64,000 nucleotides of DNA from JARRJS01 sp037388885 (GCA_037388885.1 JARRJS010000002.1:1-64000); one strand, 5' to 3'. Positions 1 through 8,748 are shown, counted from the first letter of the stretch. Notes: generated by a model from the letters alone, not told the origin. Translations and numbers: made by a program.

Positions 1-3
1 CCG

Positions 4-1662
4 CTACATCTGCCTGTACCGCGGTCCGCTACCGCCCTCCCGGGGCGTCCAGCGCGGGCCCAGCACGTCGGTGGCCTTGCAGTCGATGCAGTTGGGCGCA
101 TTGACCACCAGCTCGCCATCCTCGCCTCGCTCGTACACGCCGGCGGGGCACATGTGGGCGTACATGTCCACCAGGGCATCCGTGGTGTCGTCGGGCGCGA
201 TGAGGTGGGACGGGATGTCGTCCCGGGTCTGGTTCCCCGACTTGAACACGGCGTCGACCTTGCTGAACGTCAGCTTGCCGTCCGGCGCGACGTCGGCGGC
301 GCCGCCCACGTCCTTGGGCACGTCCGCGTCGCGCTCCATGGCGATGCGGCGCCCGGGGAACACGCCGCCGGTGAAGGACATGAGGGCCGCCTTGAGGCCG
401 CCGCGGAAGAAGCCGTCCTTGAAGGCGAGGCGCATGTTGCGGGTGCGATGCAGGTCGCGCACGACGTAGCTCTCGCGCATGACGCGGTCGTATGCAGAGA
501 GGCGCGTGGCGGAGACGTCGTCATTGCGGATGGCGTCGAAGATGGTGCGAGCCGCCTGGATGCCCGATTGCATGGCGTAGTGGATGCCCTTGAGGGACGG
601 CACGTCCACGAAGCCGGCCGCATCACCCACCACGATGATGCCGTCTCCCGCCAGGCGCTCCGGCAGGGCGTAGTAGCCGCCTTCGGGGATGGTCTTGGCA
701 CCCCACTCGACCATCTCCCCGTCCTTCAGGTACGACCGGAAGAGGGGATGGGTCTTCATGCGCTGGAAAAGGACGTGGACGTCCAGGTCGGTCTGCCGGT
801 AGTCCATCCCGACAACGAGGCCGACGGATACCAGGTCCGGCGCCAGCGGGTACATGAAGCTGCCGCCGAAGGCGTCGCGGGGAAGCGGCCAGCCCATGGT
901 GTGGACGACGGCGTCCAGGGTTGTCTTCGTCTCCCAGATCTCCTTCACGCCGAGGGCGTAGATCTGCGGGTTCTGCGAGCCGATGCCCTGCCACCGGTAG
1001 AACGCCTGCGACAGGGAGCCGCGCGTGCCTTCCGACAGCACGGTGACCCGCGCCACGATGTCGGTGGGCGGCATGTAGCCGCTGCCCGGCTGGCCGTCGC
1101 GGTCCAAGCCGGTGGGCGCGGTGCGCACGCCGATGACGCGCTGCCCGTCCGCCAGCAAGGACTGGGCGGGGAAGCCGGTGAAGACATTGATGCCTGCCTC
1201 TTCCGCCTTCTCCCCCAACCAGCGCACGATCTCGCAGATGGAAGCCACGTAGTTGCCGTGGTTGTGCATGGGGCGGGGCGTAGGGATCCGGCGGGCGCTG
1301 CGCGCGCCCAGCACGTATACATGTTCCTCTTCCACCGGCTGCCGGAACGGGAAGTCGGACGGGTCCAGATCCGGGAACAGCTCCTGCAAGGCGCGCGGGT
1401 TGACGACGGCGCCCGACAGGTTGTGCTCGCCCAGGCTCTCGGCCTTCTCCAGAACGCCGATCTCCACGTCGCCCACGGGCGCATCGGACGCGTTGGCCTC
1501 CTGGACCAGGCGGGCCAGCTCCAGGGCGCCGGCGAGGCCCGCGGGCCCGGCGCCCACGAACACGACGTCCAGGGGCACGTGCTCTTCATCGGGCGTGTCG
1601 TGCACGACGAGCCGGTCGATGGGCAGGTCCGGCTGGTGATGAGCGGGAACGACTTCCGCCAT
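4..1662 (-). CDS. Electron transfer flavoprotein:quinone oxidoreductase (ETF-QO)
   Basis: A membrane-associated flavoprotein that passes electrons from ETF (fatty acid and amino acid oxidation) to the quinone pool. The 552-residue protein has an FAD-binding GxGxxG motif (G37-A-G39-P-A-G42), a long ETF-QO mid-region, and a C-terminal ferredoxin-like end containing CPAGVYE and NCIDCKATD. The start is fixed by a strong ribosome binding site (CAGGAGG, 5 bases upstream of ATG). Three of the usual four cluster cysteines are visible (C505, C525, C528). The fourth position (531) is Thr, within KATD instead of the usual KTCD. It is the last gene of a minus-strand run after mobA. The family assignment is secure; the cluster type is uncertain. 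Confidence 0.93.
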   Translation of the reverse strand: MAEVVPAHHQPDLPIDRLVVHDTPDEEHVPLDVVFVGAGPAGLAGALELARLVQEANASDAPVGDVEIGVLEKAESLGEHNLSGAVVNPRALQELFPDLDPSDFPFRQPVEEEHVYVLGARSARRIPTPRPMHNHGNYVASICEIVRWLGEKAEEAGINVFTGFPAQSLLADGQRVIGVRTAPTGLDRDGQPGSGYMPPTDIVARVTVLSEGTRGSLSQAFYRWQGIGSQNPQIYALGVKEIWETKTTLDAVVHTMGWPLPRDAFGGSFMYPLAPDLVSVGLVVGMDYRQTDLDVHVLFQRMKTHPLFRSYLKDGEMVEWGAKTIPEGGYYALPERLAGDGIIVVGDAAGFVDVPSLKGIHYAMQSGIQAARTIFDAIRNDDVSATRLSAYDRVMRESYVVRDLHRTRNMRLAFKDGFFRGGLKAALMSFTGGVFPGRRIAMERDADVPKDVGGAADVAPDGKLTFSKVDAVFKSGNQTRDDIPSHLIAPDDTTDALVDMYAHMCPAGVYERGEDGELVVNAPNCIDCKATDVLGPRWTPREGGSGPRYRQM

Positions 1663-1729
1663 GGAATCCTCCTGACCGACCGCTCGGAGCGGGCCCGGCG
1701 GTCGACGCTGGTTTGCACGATCCTCGAGA

Positions 1730-2353
1730 TCAAGCGCCTTCGACCGCGATGCGATCCGCGCGTTCGCGGTCCTGCCGCGTGTTCACGTTGAGGAACAACG
1801 TGTCCGGCGAACCGAAGCGGCGCACATCCGACTGCGGCATGCGCAGCACGCTCACGTCGTCGTGGAAACCGATCATGCGACGGTCTCCCCGGTCCAGCTG
1901 CGCTTCGACGGCCTCGACGCATCGCGTGCTATAATACGCACACAGCGGCTCAATGCCACGGCGGCTGCCACTCTCCGGGACGACCACATCGGTGGCATGA
2001 CGCCGCGCCAGGTCCACCATGCGCGCCAGCAGGGCCGCGGACAGGAAGGGCATGTCGCACGCCACCGCGACGATGCCGGGCCGGTTTTCCTCGCGCGCCC
2101 AGTGCAACGCGGTGTGGAGTCCGCCCAGGGCACCCAGCCCCGGGCGCAGGTCCGCTCGTGTCGGCAGGCGGAGATCCCCGAAAAGCTCCGGCTGATTGGC
2201 GAGCAGCACGAGGTCCGGCGTGGCGCCTTTCAATGCGCGCACTACCCGGTCGATGATGCGCTCGCCGCCTACGGGGGCGAGGGCCTTGGGCGCACCGTAC
2301 CGGCTGTTCTCGCCGCCTGCCAGGATGGCTCCGAACGGTACGAAGCCCGGCAT
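1730..2353 (-). CDS. mobA: Molybdenum cofactor guanylyltransferase MobA
   Basis: Transfers GMP from GTP to molybdopterin to make the guanine dinucleotide form of the cofactor, in the cytoplasm. The N-terminal nucleotide-binding motif LAGGENSRYGAPKAL (residues 11-25) and a downstream CDMPFLS acidic motif are typical. Length is 207 residues from ATG 2353, which is preceded by AGGGCAGG. Longer starts at 2386 (ATG) and 2395 (TTG) exist, but they lack a ribosome site and lie at or upstream of the predicted transcription start. The gene sits just downstream of a tungstate/molybdate ABC transporter, which fits its role. Confidence 0.88.
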   Translation of the reverse strand: MPGFVPFGAILAGGENSRYGAPKALAPVGGERIIDRVVRALKGATPDLVLLANQPELFGDLRLPTRADLRPGLGALGGLHTALHWAREENRPGIVAVACDMPFLSAALLARMVDLARRHATDVVVPESGSRRGIEPLCAYYSTRCVEAVEAQLDRGDRRMIGFHDDVSVLRMPQSDVRRFGSPDTLFLNVNTRQDRERADRIAVEGA

Positions 2354-2393
2354 GGCCTGCCCTGCGTTGCGGGTCGAGTGCGGCATGGGCGCC

Positions 2394-2422
2394 AATATAC
2401 GCCGGGCGCGGTCGCCCGTCAG
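2394..2422 (-). promoter_or_regulatory. Candidate promoter for mobA
   Basis: On the minus strand CTGACG (2422-2417) and TATATT (2399-2394) are separated by 17 bases. It would place the transcript start about 34 bases upstream of the mobA ATG and overlaps the end of the transporter ATPase gene. Motif match only. Confidence 0.4.
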
Positions 2423-3585
2423 GCCGTTGGCGCCGCCGGGAACGCCCGCAGGGCAGTGGATTTCACGTACGCGTTGACGTCGCGTCCGGGCGCGATGCCC
2501 AGCTCCTGCGCGCTCTGGCGGGTGAGCAGAGCGTTCAGCTCCACCTCGCCGCCCAACCGAACGCGCACCAGGCCGCCGGCGGGCGCCGTGGCGGTGACAC
2601 GCACTCGGAAGCGATTTCTGGCACTCGTCGTGACCTGAACGTCGGCGGGCCCGAGGACGACGTCCTCGGGTCGGTACGCCACGTGGGCCGCGGCACCCGT
2701 CGGCAGCGTTTCACCTTCCGGCGTGGACGCGACGATGGTCGCGCCGCCCGGCGAGCGGACCAGCACCAGTGGGCCGTCGTGGCCGGTAACCACGCCGCGC
2801 AACGTCAGCTCGGCGCCGGTGAACGCCGCGATGAACGGGGTGGCCGCCTGCAATACCACGTCGGCGGGCGTGCCGGTCTGCACGATAAGGCCGTCCTCCA
2901 TGACCGCGATGCGGTCTGCGAGGGCGAATGCGTCGGCGGCATCGTGCGTGACCAGCACGGCCGCACCGGCACGGGCCCGAAGGAGGCGCTCCAGGTCTTC
3001 ACGGAAGCGGCGACGGATGGTCACGTCCAGATTGGCCGTCGGCTCGTCCAGGAACAGGATGGCCGGCTCCGGCACCAGGGCCCGAGCCAGCCCTACACGC
3101 TGCACCTCGCCGCCGGAAAGGGCGCGGACCGGCGTGTGGGCATGCCCGGCCAGGTCCAGCCAATCGAGGGCTTCTTCGACGCGTCGCCGCCGCTCCGGCC
3201 GCGGGACCCCCCGGGCCGCCAGGCCGAACTCCACGTTCTCGGCGACCGTGCCCGTGAAGAGGTACGGCTTCTGGAACACCCCGGCCATGTGGCGCCGCAC
3301 CGTCTCGTCCGACGGATCGACCGGGCGGCCGCGGAACACGACCTGTCCGGCGTCCGGCCGCTCCAGCAGCATCAACAGCCGGAGCAGCGTGGATTTGCCG
3401 GCGCCGTTGGGGCCGAGCACCGCGATGATCTCGCCGGGCGACACCGCGAAATAGTGCACGTCGACGACGAGGCGGCCGCCGTAACGCCGCCGGAGGTCGT
3501 GGGCCGCCAGCACGGGCACGTCGTCCGGCACGGCCCGGGAGCGACCCCGGACGTCGCCGCCCGAGCGGCGCCTGCCCGCCCTCAC
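2419..3585 (-). CDS. tupC: ABC transporter ATP-binding protein, tungstate/molybdate type (TupC-like)
   Basis: ATPase of an oxyanion importer. Walker A GPNGAGKS (residues 58-65), signature LSGGEVQ and Walker B ILFLDEP are intact. After the ATPase comes a TOBE-like C-terminal region (about residues 265-388) of the kind that senses oxyanions. The start is GTG 3585, which overlaps the stop of the permease gene as GTGA and so suggests translational coupling. A second in-frame GTG at 3531 would remove an Arg-rich N-terminus and is the alternative. It belongs with the permease and binding protein immediately upstream. Assignment to tungstate instead of molybdate rests on those partners. Confidence 0.85.
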   Translation of the reverse strand: MRAGRRRSGGDVRGRSRAVPDDVPVLAAHDLRRRYGGRLVVDVHYFAVSPGEIIAVLGPNGAGKSTLLRLLMLLERPDAGQVVFRGRPVDPSDETVRRHMAGVFQKPYLFTGTVAENVEFGLAARGVPRPERRRRVEEALDWLDLAGHAHTPVRALSGGEVQRVGLARALVPEPAILFLDEPTANLDVTIRRRFREDLERLLRARAGAAVLVTHDAADAFALADRIAVMEDGLIVQTGTPADVVLQAATPFIAAFTGAELTLRGVVTGHDGPLVLVRSPGGATIVASTPEGETLPTGAAAHVAYRPEDVVLGPADVQVTTSARNRFRVRVTATAPAGGLVRVRLGGEVELNALLTRQSAQELGIAPGRDVNAYVKSTALRAFPAAPTA

Positions 3586-4313
3586 GACCACGGCCGGCCC
3601 GCCACGCTCTTCCGTCGCCAGCCACCGCCTTCGGACTGCGCGCGGGCCAGCAGCAGATTGACCACCAGCACGATGAACAGCAGGATCAGGCCCATGGCGC
3701 CCGCCAGAGCGAAATTGCCCCGACGCGTCTCCAGCACGATGGCGGTGGTGAGCACGCGCGTTTGGCCGCTGATGTTGCCACCCACCATCATGGCGGCGCC
3801 CACTTCCGAGATGACGGCACCGAACCCGGCGATGACGGCCGCCACGATGCCGACCCGTGCTTCCCGTACGTGCATCCACAGGGCGCGCAACCGGGATGCA
3901 CCCAGAGCACGAGCCTGGAGGCGAACGTCGTCAGGGACGGCCTGAACGGCGGCCAGGGTGATGCCCGCCACGTAGGGCGCCGCCAGGAACGACTGGGCCA
4001 CGATCATGGCGCCCGGCGTGAACAGCACACGCAGGCCGGGGAAAGGCCCCTGCCGCGAAAGGAACATGTAGACGAAAAGCCCGACCACGACGGGCGGCAG
4101 CGCGAATCCGGTGTGGATCAGCGCTACGACGAACTGCCGGCCGCGAAAGCGGCTCACCCCCACGCCGACGCCCACGGGCAGGCCCGTCAGCATGGCGATG
4201 ATCACGGCGAGGCCCGAGACCCGGAGCGAGAGAAGCAGGGTCTCCATGACGTATGGATCCAGGTGCACCAGCAGGGCCACGGCCTGCCGAAGGGCGTCCA
4301 GGAAGAGCTGCAT
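3582..4313 (-). CDS. tupB: ABC transporter permease, TupB-like
   Basis: Inner-membrane channel subunit of the oxyanion importer, 243 residues with about five to six hydrophobic segments. The cytoplasmic coupling region reads QARALGASRLRALW, and the segment GAVISEVGAAMMVGGNI is characteristic of TupB-type permeases. It starts 3 bases after the TupA stop and overlaps the ATPase start by 4 bases, so the three genes form one transcription unit. Confidence 0.88.
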   Translation of the reverse strand: MQLFLDALRQAVALLVHLDPYVMETLLLSLRVSGLAVIIAMLTGLPVGVGVGVSRFRGRQFVVALIHTGFALPPVVVGLFVYMFLSRQGPFPGLRVLFTPGAMIVAQSFLAAPYVAGITLAAVQAVPDDVRLQARALGASRLRALWMHVREARVGIVAAVIAGFGAVISEVGAAMMVGGNISGQTRVLTTAIVLETRRGNFALAGAMGLILLFIVLVVNLLLARAQSEGGGWRRKSVAGRPWS

Positions 4314-4316
4314 GGA

Positions 4317-5132
4317 CTAGCCGGATGACGCGGGTCCGGGCTTGAACGGTGCCGTGCCCAGACGCTTCGTGCCGAAGCTTCCGATCAGCGCGCGCCCGCG
4401 CGGGCCGGTGATCCAGCGGGCGAAGACGCGTGCGGTCTTGATGTTCTTGGAGTTGGCGGGAATGGTCACCGAGTAGACGTTCAGCAGGTGCGGATCGCCC
4501 TGCACCAGGGGCACCAGCGTGATGGCGTGGCGCACGGTGTAGAACGTAGCCGGTTCCGTGAGGATGTAGGCGTTGCGCTCGCTGGCGAGCTGCAGGGCGG
4601 CGCCCATGCCGACGCCGGCGTCGATGTACCACTTGTCCCGGTCCGGCGATGGCGACAGGCCTGCGTCAGTCCACAGACGCAGCTCTTCCCGGTTCGTACC
4701 GGAGGAATCCCCCCGGGACACGAACGGCTGGTGGCGATCCGCGATGCGGAGCATGGCCGTCACGGCGTTGTGCATGCCGCGAATGCCTGCGGGATCCGAC
4801 GGCGGTCCGGCGATCAGGAAGTCGTTGTGCATGACCGGCTCGTGCAGGACGCCCATGTCTTGCTCCATGAACTGGGCCTCGCGGACCGGATCGTGGGTGA
4901 GCATGACGTCCAGGTCGCCACGCTGGCCCATGGCCAGCACCGCATCGGATCCCGACGTGATCGGCGTAACGCGGATGCCGGGATGCTCCGCGTCGAATGC
5001 GGTGACCAGGGAGTCCAACAGCCCGGAATCTTCAACGGTCGTCGTGGCGCCCAGCACGAGCGTCTTCTGTCCGCCACAACCTGCAAGTGCCATGGTGAGC
5101 CCGACGATGGCGATGCGTTCAGTGTTGCTCAT
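4317..5132 (-). CDS. tupA: Tungstate-binding periplasmic lipoprotein, TupA-like
   Basis: Solute-binding protein of the importer. The N-terminus is a short lipoprotein signal ending in a LAGC lipobox (residues about 15-18). The mature protein begins with TTTVEDSGLLDSLV and contains FVSRGDSSGTNREEL, both hallmarks of TupA, whose known members bind tungstate with high selectivity over molybdate. It has 271 residues from ATG 5132. The start overlaps the end of the BON-like gene by 14 bases. Ligand identity is inferred from family. Confidence 0.87.
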   Translation of the reverse strand: MSNTERIAIVGLTMALAGCGGQKTLVLGATTTVEDSGLLDSLVTAFDAEHPGIRVTPITSGSDAVLAMGQRGDLDVMLTHDPVREAQFMEQDMGVLHEPVMHNDFLIAGPPSDPAGIRGMHNAVTAMLRIADRHQPFVSRGDSSGTNREELRLWTDAGLSPSPDRDKWYIDAGVGMGAALQLASERNAYILTEPATFYTVRHAITLVPLVQGDPHLLNVYSVTIPANSKNIKTARVFARWITGPRGRALIGSFGTKRLGTAPFKPGPASSG

Positions 5133-5502
5133 CCCCGTCTTCTTCCCGAACCTGCGCGCTGGGAGGAATGTAGGGCTGGGCCTTGCCGGCCGCGGCGCGG
5201 GCGTCGTGCGTGCCGTAGAGGTCGCCTTGCGGATCCGGCCGCAGTCCGCGCAGCGCTTCATCCACGAGGACCGCGTCGTCGAAACGTTCGGGATCCAGCA
5301 GGTTCGCCACCACATGGACGACTTTCGCATGCTCCTGGTCGCTGCCCACGCGACCGTCGACGCGCACCCGCCCATCCGTGACATGCACTTCCAGGCGATC
5401 GGCGTCCAGCGCCGGCTCCTCGCTCAGCTCCTGCCACACGACCGCCTCCACGGCGACCGCGTCCAGCTCATCCAGATTCAATATGTTCTCGAAGTCGCGC
5501 AT
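5119..5502 (-). CDS. Small BON-like domain protein
   Basis: An acidic 127-residue protein. The central part has a BON-type pattern: V.V.DGRVRVDGRVGS followed by an amphipathic helix and a valine-rich strand. No signal peptide is visible from the chosen start. ATG 5502 follows a GGGGG ribosome site, and a longer start at 5550 is possible. Its end overlaps tupA, so it is probably co-transcribed with the tungstate transporter. BON domains usually bind membranes or ligands, but the role here is unknown. Confidence 0.6.
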   Translation of the reverse strand: MRDFENILNLDELDAVAVEAVVWQELSEEPALDADRLEVHVTDGRVRVDGRVGSDQEHAKVVHVVANLLDPERFDDAVLVDEALRGLRPDPQGDLYGTHDARAAAGKAQPYIPPSAQVREEDGDEQH

Positions 5503-5577
5503 GACACCCCCATCGCGATCGGTTCCACAGTCCTCTTGGAAACGATGCAACGCCGGTGCCGCGGGGAGCGCGACGGC

Positions 5578-6282
5578 TCAGAACCGCCAGCTCAGCCCCA
5601 GGCTGGAGTGGAGGTTCTGCACCCATTCCTTGGCCGGAATGGGCTCGCGTTGGAACGCCGACGGTATGTGGATCCGCCAGAACATGTCGCGCACGTCCAG
5701 ACGCGCCGTGACGTGGCGCGTGAGGAACAGGTCCATGCCGCCCCCTATCTGACCGACGAAGAGCGCCCCGAAATGGTACCGCCGGGCGCTGATCAGGTGG
5801 ATGTCGGCAATGCCGCTCTCGGTGACCTGGCGAGCCAGTCCGCCTCCGAAGATCACGAACGGCATCAGACCGTGGTAGGTGCGCGGCCCTGTGACGTCGA
5901 ATCGCACCACGGCGGTGAGAATGGCGAGGCCGAGCTTGTTCTCGCCGATCTTGGTGACGCTGGCCAGCGGGTCGTTCGCCAGCGTCACCGAGTCGGCCGG
6001 GATCGTGTCCATGACCGCGCGGCGAGTGGGAAAATACGACGCCGCCAGGTTCAGATTGAACGGGCCACCCAATCGAAGCGTGTACGCCAGCCCGTACGCC
6101 ATCCCCGACTCCGGGCCCAGGTCCAGCATGCCACGGTTCGTGTGGATGTACGTGGCCTGCACCGTCAGCGCCTGGTTCTGATCGATATAGCGGTACGGGG
6201 ACGTGATGCGCTGCGCTTGCGCCGGCCGCGCAGCGGCGATGGCAACCATCACGAGTGTCCCGCCCAGAAGCGTCGACCGCAT
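5578..6282 (-). CDS. Outer-membrane beta-barrel protein
   Basis: From ATG 6282 the 234-residue protein starts with a clean signal peptide (MRSTLLGGTLVMVAIAAARP, cleavage after AQA). Alternating hydrophobic beta strands follow, and the chain ends in Trp-Arg-Phe, a C-terminal aromatic typical of BAM substrates. The length suggests an eight-stranded barrel. An upstream in-frame ATG at 6318 would lengthen the signal region. No specific function can be assigned. It is divergent from the SH3-repeat gene. Confidence 0.75.
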   Translation of the reverse strand: MRSTLLGGTLVMVAIAAARPAQAQRITSPYRYIDQNQALTVQATYIHTNRGMLDLGPESGMAYGLAYTLRLGGPFNLNLAASYFPTRRAVMDTIPADSVTLANDPLASVTKIGENKLGLAILTAVVRFDVTGPRTYHGLMPFVIFGGGLARQVTESGIADIHLISARRYHFGALFVGQIGGGMDLFLTRHVTARLDVRDMFWRIHIPSAFQREPIPAKEWVQNLHSSLGLSWRF

Positions 6283-6349
6283 CAATGCCGTAATGCCTTT
6301 CTCCACCGTCTGGAGCATCCCCCGGCCACCCGGGTAGTGAATGGCCGGA

Positions 6350-6377
6350 AGGTAGACGAGCCCGGAAACAGGCGCAA
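6350..6377 (-). promoter_or_regulatory. Candidate promoter for the beta-barrel gene
   Basis: On the minus strand TTGCGC (6377-6372) and CTACCT (6355-6350) are 16 bases apart. The same CTACCT element recurs at 6482 and 11108. The predicted transcript begins about 25 bases before ATG 6318 and 60 before ATG 6282. Confidence 0.4.
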
Positions 6378-6458
6378 GAAATGCACCCTTGTTCTCCGCA
6401 ACCAGTACACATGGATCGGGGGTCCGGGTTCCGCAGGCATGGGACGACGGCGGCCGAA

Positions 6459-6487
6459 TTGACACCTGCGTCGCGCCCGGTCTACCT
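6459..6487 (+). promoter_or_regulatory. Candidate promoter for the SH3-repeat gene
   Basis: A perfect TTGACA at 6459-6464 is followed after 17 bases by CTACCT (6482-6487). The predicted leader is about 85 bases. The space between the divergent starts (6283-6578) is otherwise unassigned. Confidence 0.5.
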
Positions 6488-6578
6488 TTGCTACGGCGAG
6501 ATGTGGTGTAAATCGCGTCTTGGCAGGAGGTTCGGACAGCCCCGAACCGTGTGGTGATCCCTGCACGGATTCCATTTG

Positions 6579-7592
6579 ATGACACGTTTGTCCTGCGCTC
6601 TGGCGTTACTGGCGTGCGCGGCGCCCCTCGCGGCGCAGACGGCCACCGTGACCGTCGACCGTGAGAACCTGCGCGCCGCGCCGGGCGGCGCCGTGCTTGC
6701 CGAAGTGCTGCAAGGCACGACCATGCCGCTGGTGGAAGAGCAGGGTGACTGGGTATCGGTCACGCTGGAAGGCTGGATCTGGAAACCGTCGGTAGAGGCC
6801 TCGACGCGAGGCGGGCACGATCTCTCCGTGTCCCCGCCCGACGGCGAGAACCTGAGGGCCACGCCCAACGGCGACCGCGTCGCTCGCCTGAACCAGGGTA
6901 TGCTCCTGGACCGCATCGGAGAGGACGGGCCCTGGATCCACGTGCGCCGTCAGGGCTGGATCTGGCGGGCGTCGGTGAGTGTCTCCGGAGTGGCGAAGAC
7001 CACCGCTCCTGCTCCTGCGGCTACCCCTTCCCGGACGCGCCCGGCGCCGGCACGCGGGGGCACGGAGCTCAATCGCGTGGGCCAGTCGGGTGCCGCCCTG
7101 CTCGCCAACCCCGACGGGGATACGGTGGCGCTTTTCCGGCCGGGCGCAGATGTGAACGTCATCTCCCGGGAAGGGAACTGGGTCCGGGTCCAGACTTCCG
7201 GGTGGGTCTGGGCACCGTCCCTGGGTGCGGTCACCGCCGATTCGGGGGCGGTGCTGCGGGATGTCTCGCCGCAGGTGCTGGCGCAGAACCCGGACAGCTT
7301 CCGCGGCCACCTGGTGGAGTGGACGGTACAGTTCATCTCGCTGGAGCACGCGGAACGAATCCGCACGGACTTCTACGAGGGGGAGCCGTTCATCCTGGCG
7401 CGGGGACCCGGCAACAGCGCCGGTTTTGTCTATATCGCCGTGCCGCCGGACCTGCTCAATCGCGTGCACGAGCTTCAGCCGTTGGAGCGCATCCGGGTAC
7501 TGGCGCGCGTCCGTGTCGGTCGCTCCTCGCTGATGAACGCGCCGGTGCTGGATCTGGTGCGCCTCGTGTCCGTCGCCGCACCCGGCAGCTGA
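6579..7592 (+). CDS. Secreted protein with three bacterial SH3 repeats
   Basis: A 337-residue protein with a signal peptide (residues 1-20, ending LAAQ). Three SH3b modules are marked by GDWVSVTLEGWIW (about 65), GPWIHVRRQGWIW (about 120) and GNWVRVQTSGWVW (about 200). A C-terminal beta-rich domain of about 120 residues follows a proline-rich linker. SH3b repeats commonly bind peptidoglycan or wall polymers, so a periplasmic envelope role is likely. ATG 6579 is used; the preceding codon is TTG. The gene is convergent with nicotinate phosphoribosyltransferase across a palindrome. Confidence 0.8.
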   Translation: MTRLSCALALLACAAPLAAQTATVTVDRENLRAAPGGAVLAEVLQGTTMPLVEEQGDWVSVTLEGWIWKPSVEASTRGGHDLSVSPPDGENLRATPNGDRVARLNQGMLLDRIGEDGPWIHVRRQGWIWRASVSVSGVAKTTAPAPAATPSRTRPAPARGGTELNRVGQSGAALLANPDGDTVALFRPGADVNVISREGNWVRVQTSGWVWAPSLGAVTADSGAVLRDVSPQVLAQNPDSFRGHLVEWTVQFISLEHAERIRTDFYEGEPFILARGPGNSAGFVYIAVPPDLLNRVHELQPLERIRVLARVRVGRSSLMNAPVLDLVRLVSVAAPGS

Positions 7593-7602
7593 CCGGGAAG
7601 AC

Positions 7603-7632
7603 GAGTTCGAATTCGAGTTCGAATTCGAACTC
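7603..7632. repeat. Nested palindrome between convergent genes
   Basis: GAGTTCGAATTC (7603-7614) is repeated in inverted form at 7621-7632 with a 6-base spacer. The spacer plus right arm is itself a perfect 18-base palindrome (7615-7632). It occupies most of the 43-base gap between two convergent stop codons, so it may act as a bidirectional terminator. There is no T run, and the stem is AT-rich against the GC-rich surroundings. Confidence 0.8.
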
Positions 7633-7635
7633 GAT

Positions 7636-8748
7636 TCAGTCCACCGGCTCCAGGCGGTCGTTCGGCCGGTACGTACGTCCTGCCTTCGCCATGGGCCGGT
7701 CGCCCACGAGTACCACGTCTGCGGTGAAGTCGTAGCGATCCCGGAACAGCGACGAACCCACGCCGTAGCTGTCCACCGGTACACCCTGCTCCTCGAAGAA
7801 CCGGATCTTCTCCGCGGTGAACCCGCCGGACGCCACGATCTGCACGTGCTGGAAGCCTTCGGCATCCAGGGCCTGGCGCACGTTGCGGACGAGACGCGGG
7901 TTGACGCCGCGCGGATCGAAGTCGCCCATCACGGGCACGATGGAGTGATCCACGATGGTGCTGGATGTATCGAGTCGGACGCCCCAGAGCCGCTCCCCGA
8001 GGTCGCGGGCCACCGCGAGGGAAGTGCCGACGGAATCGTTCTCGAAGTCCACGAGGCTGATGATGCGCACATCGTCGGGCATGTGGCGCGCGAAGGCCCG
8101 TGTCGCGGCCACGGTGTCGCCGCCGTACGCGGCAATCAGGGCGTGGGGTACGGTGCCGATGCCCTCGGACCCCCACCAGGATGCCTGCGCGTCGGTGGAC
8201 ACGCCGATGGCGCCGGCGATGTGGGCCGCGTAGCCGTCGCCCGTCTGTACGAGCCAGTGATCGTGGCGAGCGGGGAAGAACATGACGGACTTGGGCCATG
8301 CGGCTTCCACGACCTGGCGCGTGTTGGTGGCGACGCGCGTGCGGCGGGCGAGCACGCCGATATACAGCGTCTCGAGGTGAGCGAAAGCGGCGTAGGGCCC
8401 CGTGATGAGCATGACGGTTTCCCAGGGCTCGATGCGATCGCCCTCGCGTAGCGCGGAGACCTGGAGGTCCTCGAATGCGAAGCCTTCCGCCAGGCAGCGT
8501 TTCAGGATGGCAATAGCTTCGTCGATGCCGCCGAGCCAGGCGCGCTTCTTCTGGAACACCTGCATCGTGACGACGGGGTCGAAGCCGTCCGCGCGGAGCA
8601 CCTCCTGTGTGCGCACGAAGTACTTATCGCTGTAGTACCCGCTGCGCATCTTCTCCACCGGCAGGTTGAAGATGTCGGGGTCGAGGCGCCCTTCCGGTCG
8701 TAACGGCGGCGGCGGTCGGTCCTGCGCCTGGGTGTTCGTGTCGTCCAT
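7636..8748 (-). CDS. pncB: Nicotinate phosphoribosyltransferase
   Basis: Makes nicotinate mononucleotide from nicotinate and PRPP in NAD salvage. The 370-residue protein begins with the GYYSDKYF segment, contains a long PRPP/product-binding barrel (VRLDTSSTI, VDFENDSVGTS) and ends with IVASGGFTAEKI and DSYGVGSSLF, which are diagnostic for the type II phosphoribosyltransferase fold of this family. ATG 8748 was chosen because the upstream extension has no family similarity. A quinolinate enzyme is unlikely given the N-terminal YYSDKY motif. Confidence 0.85.
   Translation of the reverse strand: MDDTNTQAQDRPPPPLRPEGRLDPDIFNLPVEKMRSGYYSDKYFVRTQEVLRADGFDPVVTMQVFQKKRAWLGGIDEAIAILKRCLAEGFAFEDLQVSALREGDRIEPWETVMLITGPYAAFAHLETLYIGVLARRTRVATNTRQVVEAAWPKSVMFFPARHDHWLVQTGDGYAAHIAGAIGVSTDAQASWWGSEGIGTVPHALIAAYGGDTVAATRAFARHMPDDVRIISLVDFENDSVGTSLAVARDLGERLWGVRLDTSSTIVDHSIVPVMGDFDPRGVNPRLVRNVRQALDAEGFQHVQIVASGGFTAEKIRFFEEQGVPVDSYGVGSSLFRDRYDFTADVVLVGDRPMAKAGRTYRPNDRLEPVD

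Noticed and set aside
3586..3879. N-terminal extension of TupC through the permease gene
   Set aside because: It is the permease coding sequence in another frame; the GTGA overlap at 3582-3585 explains the true start.
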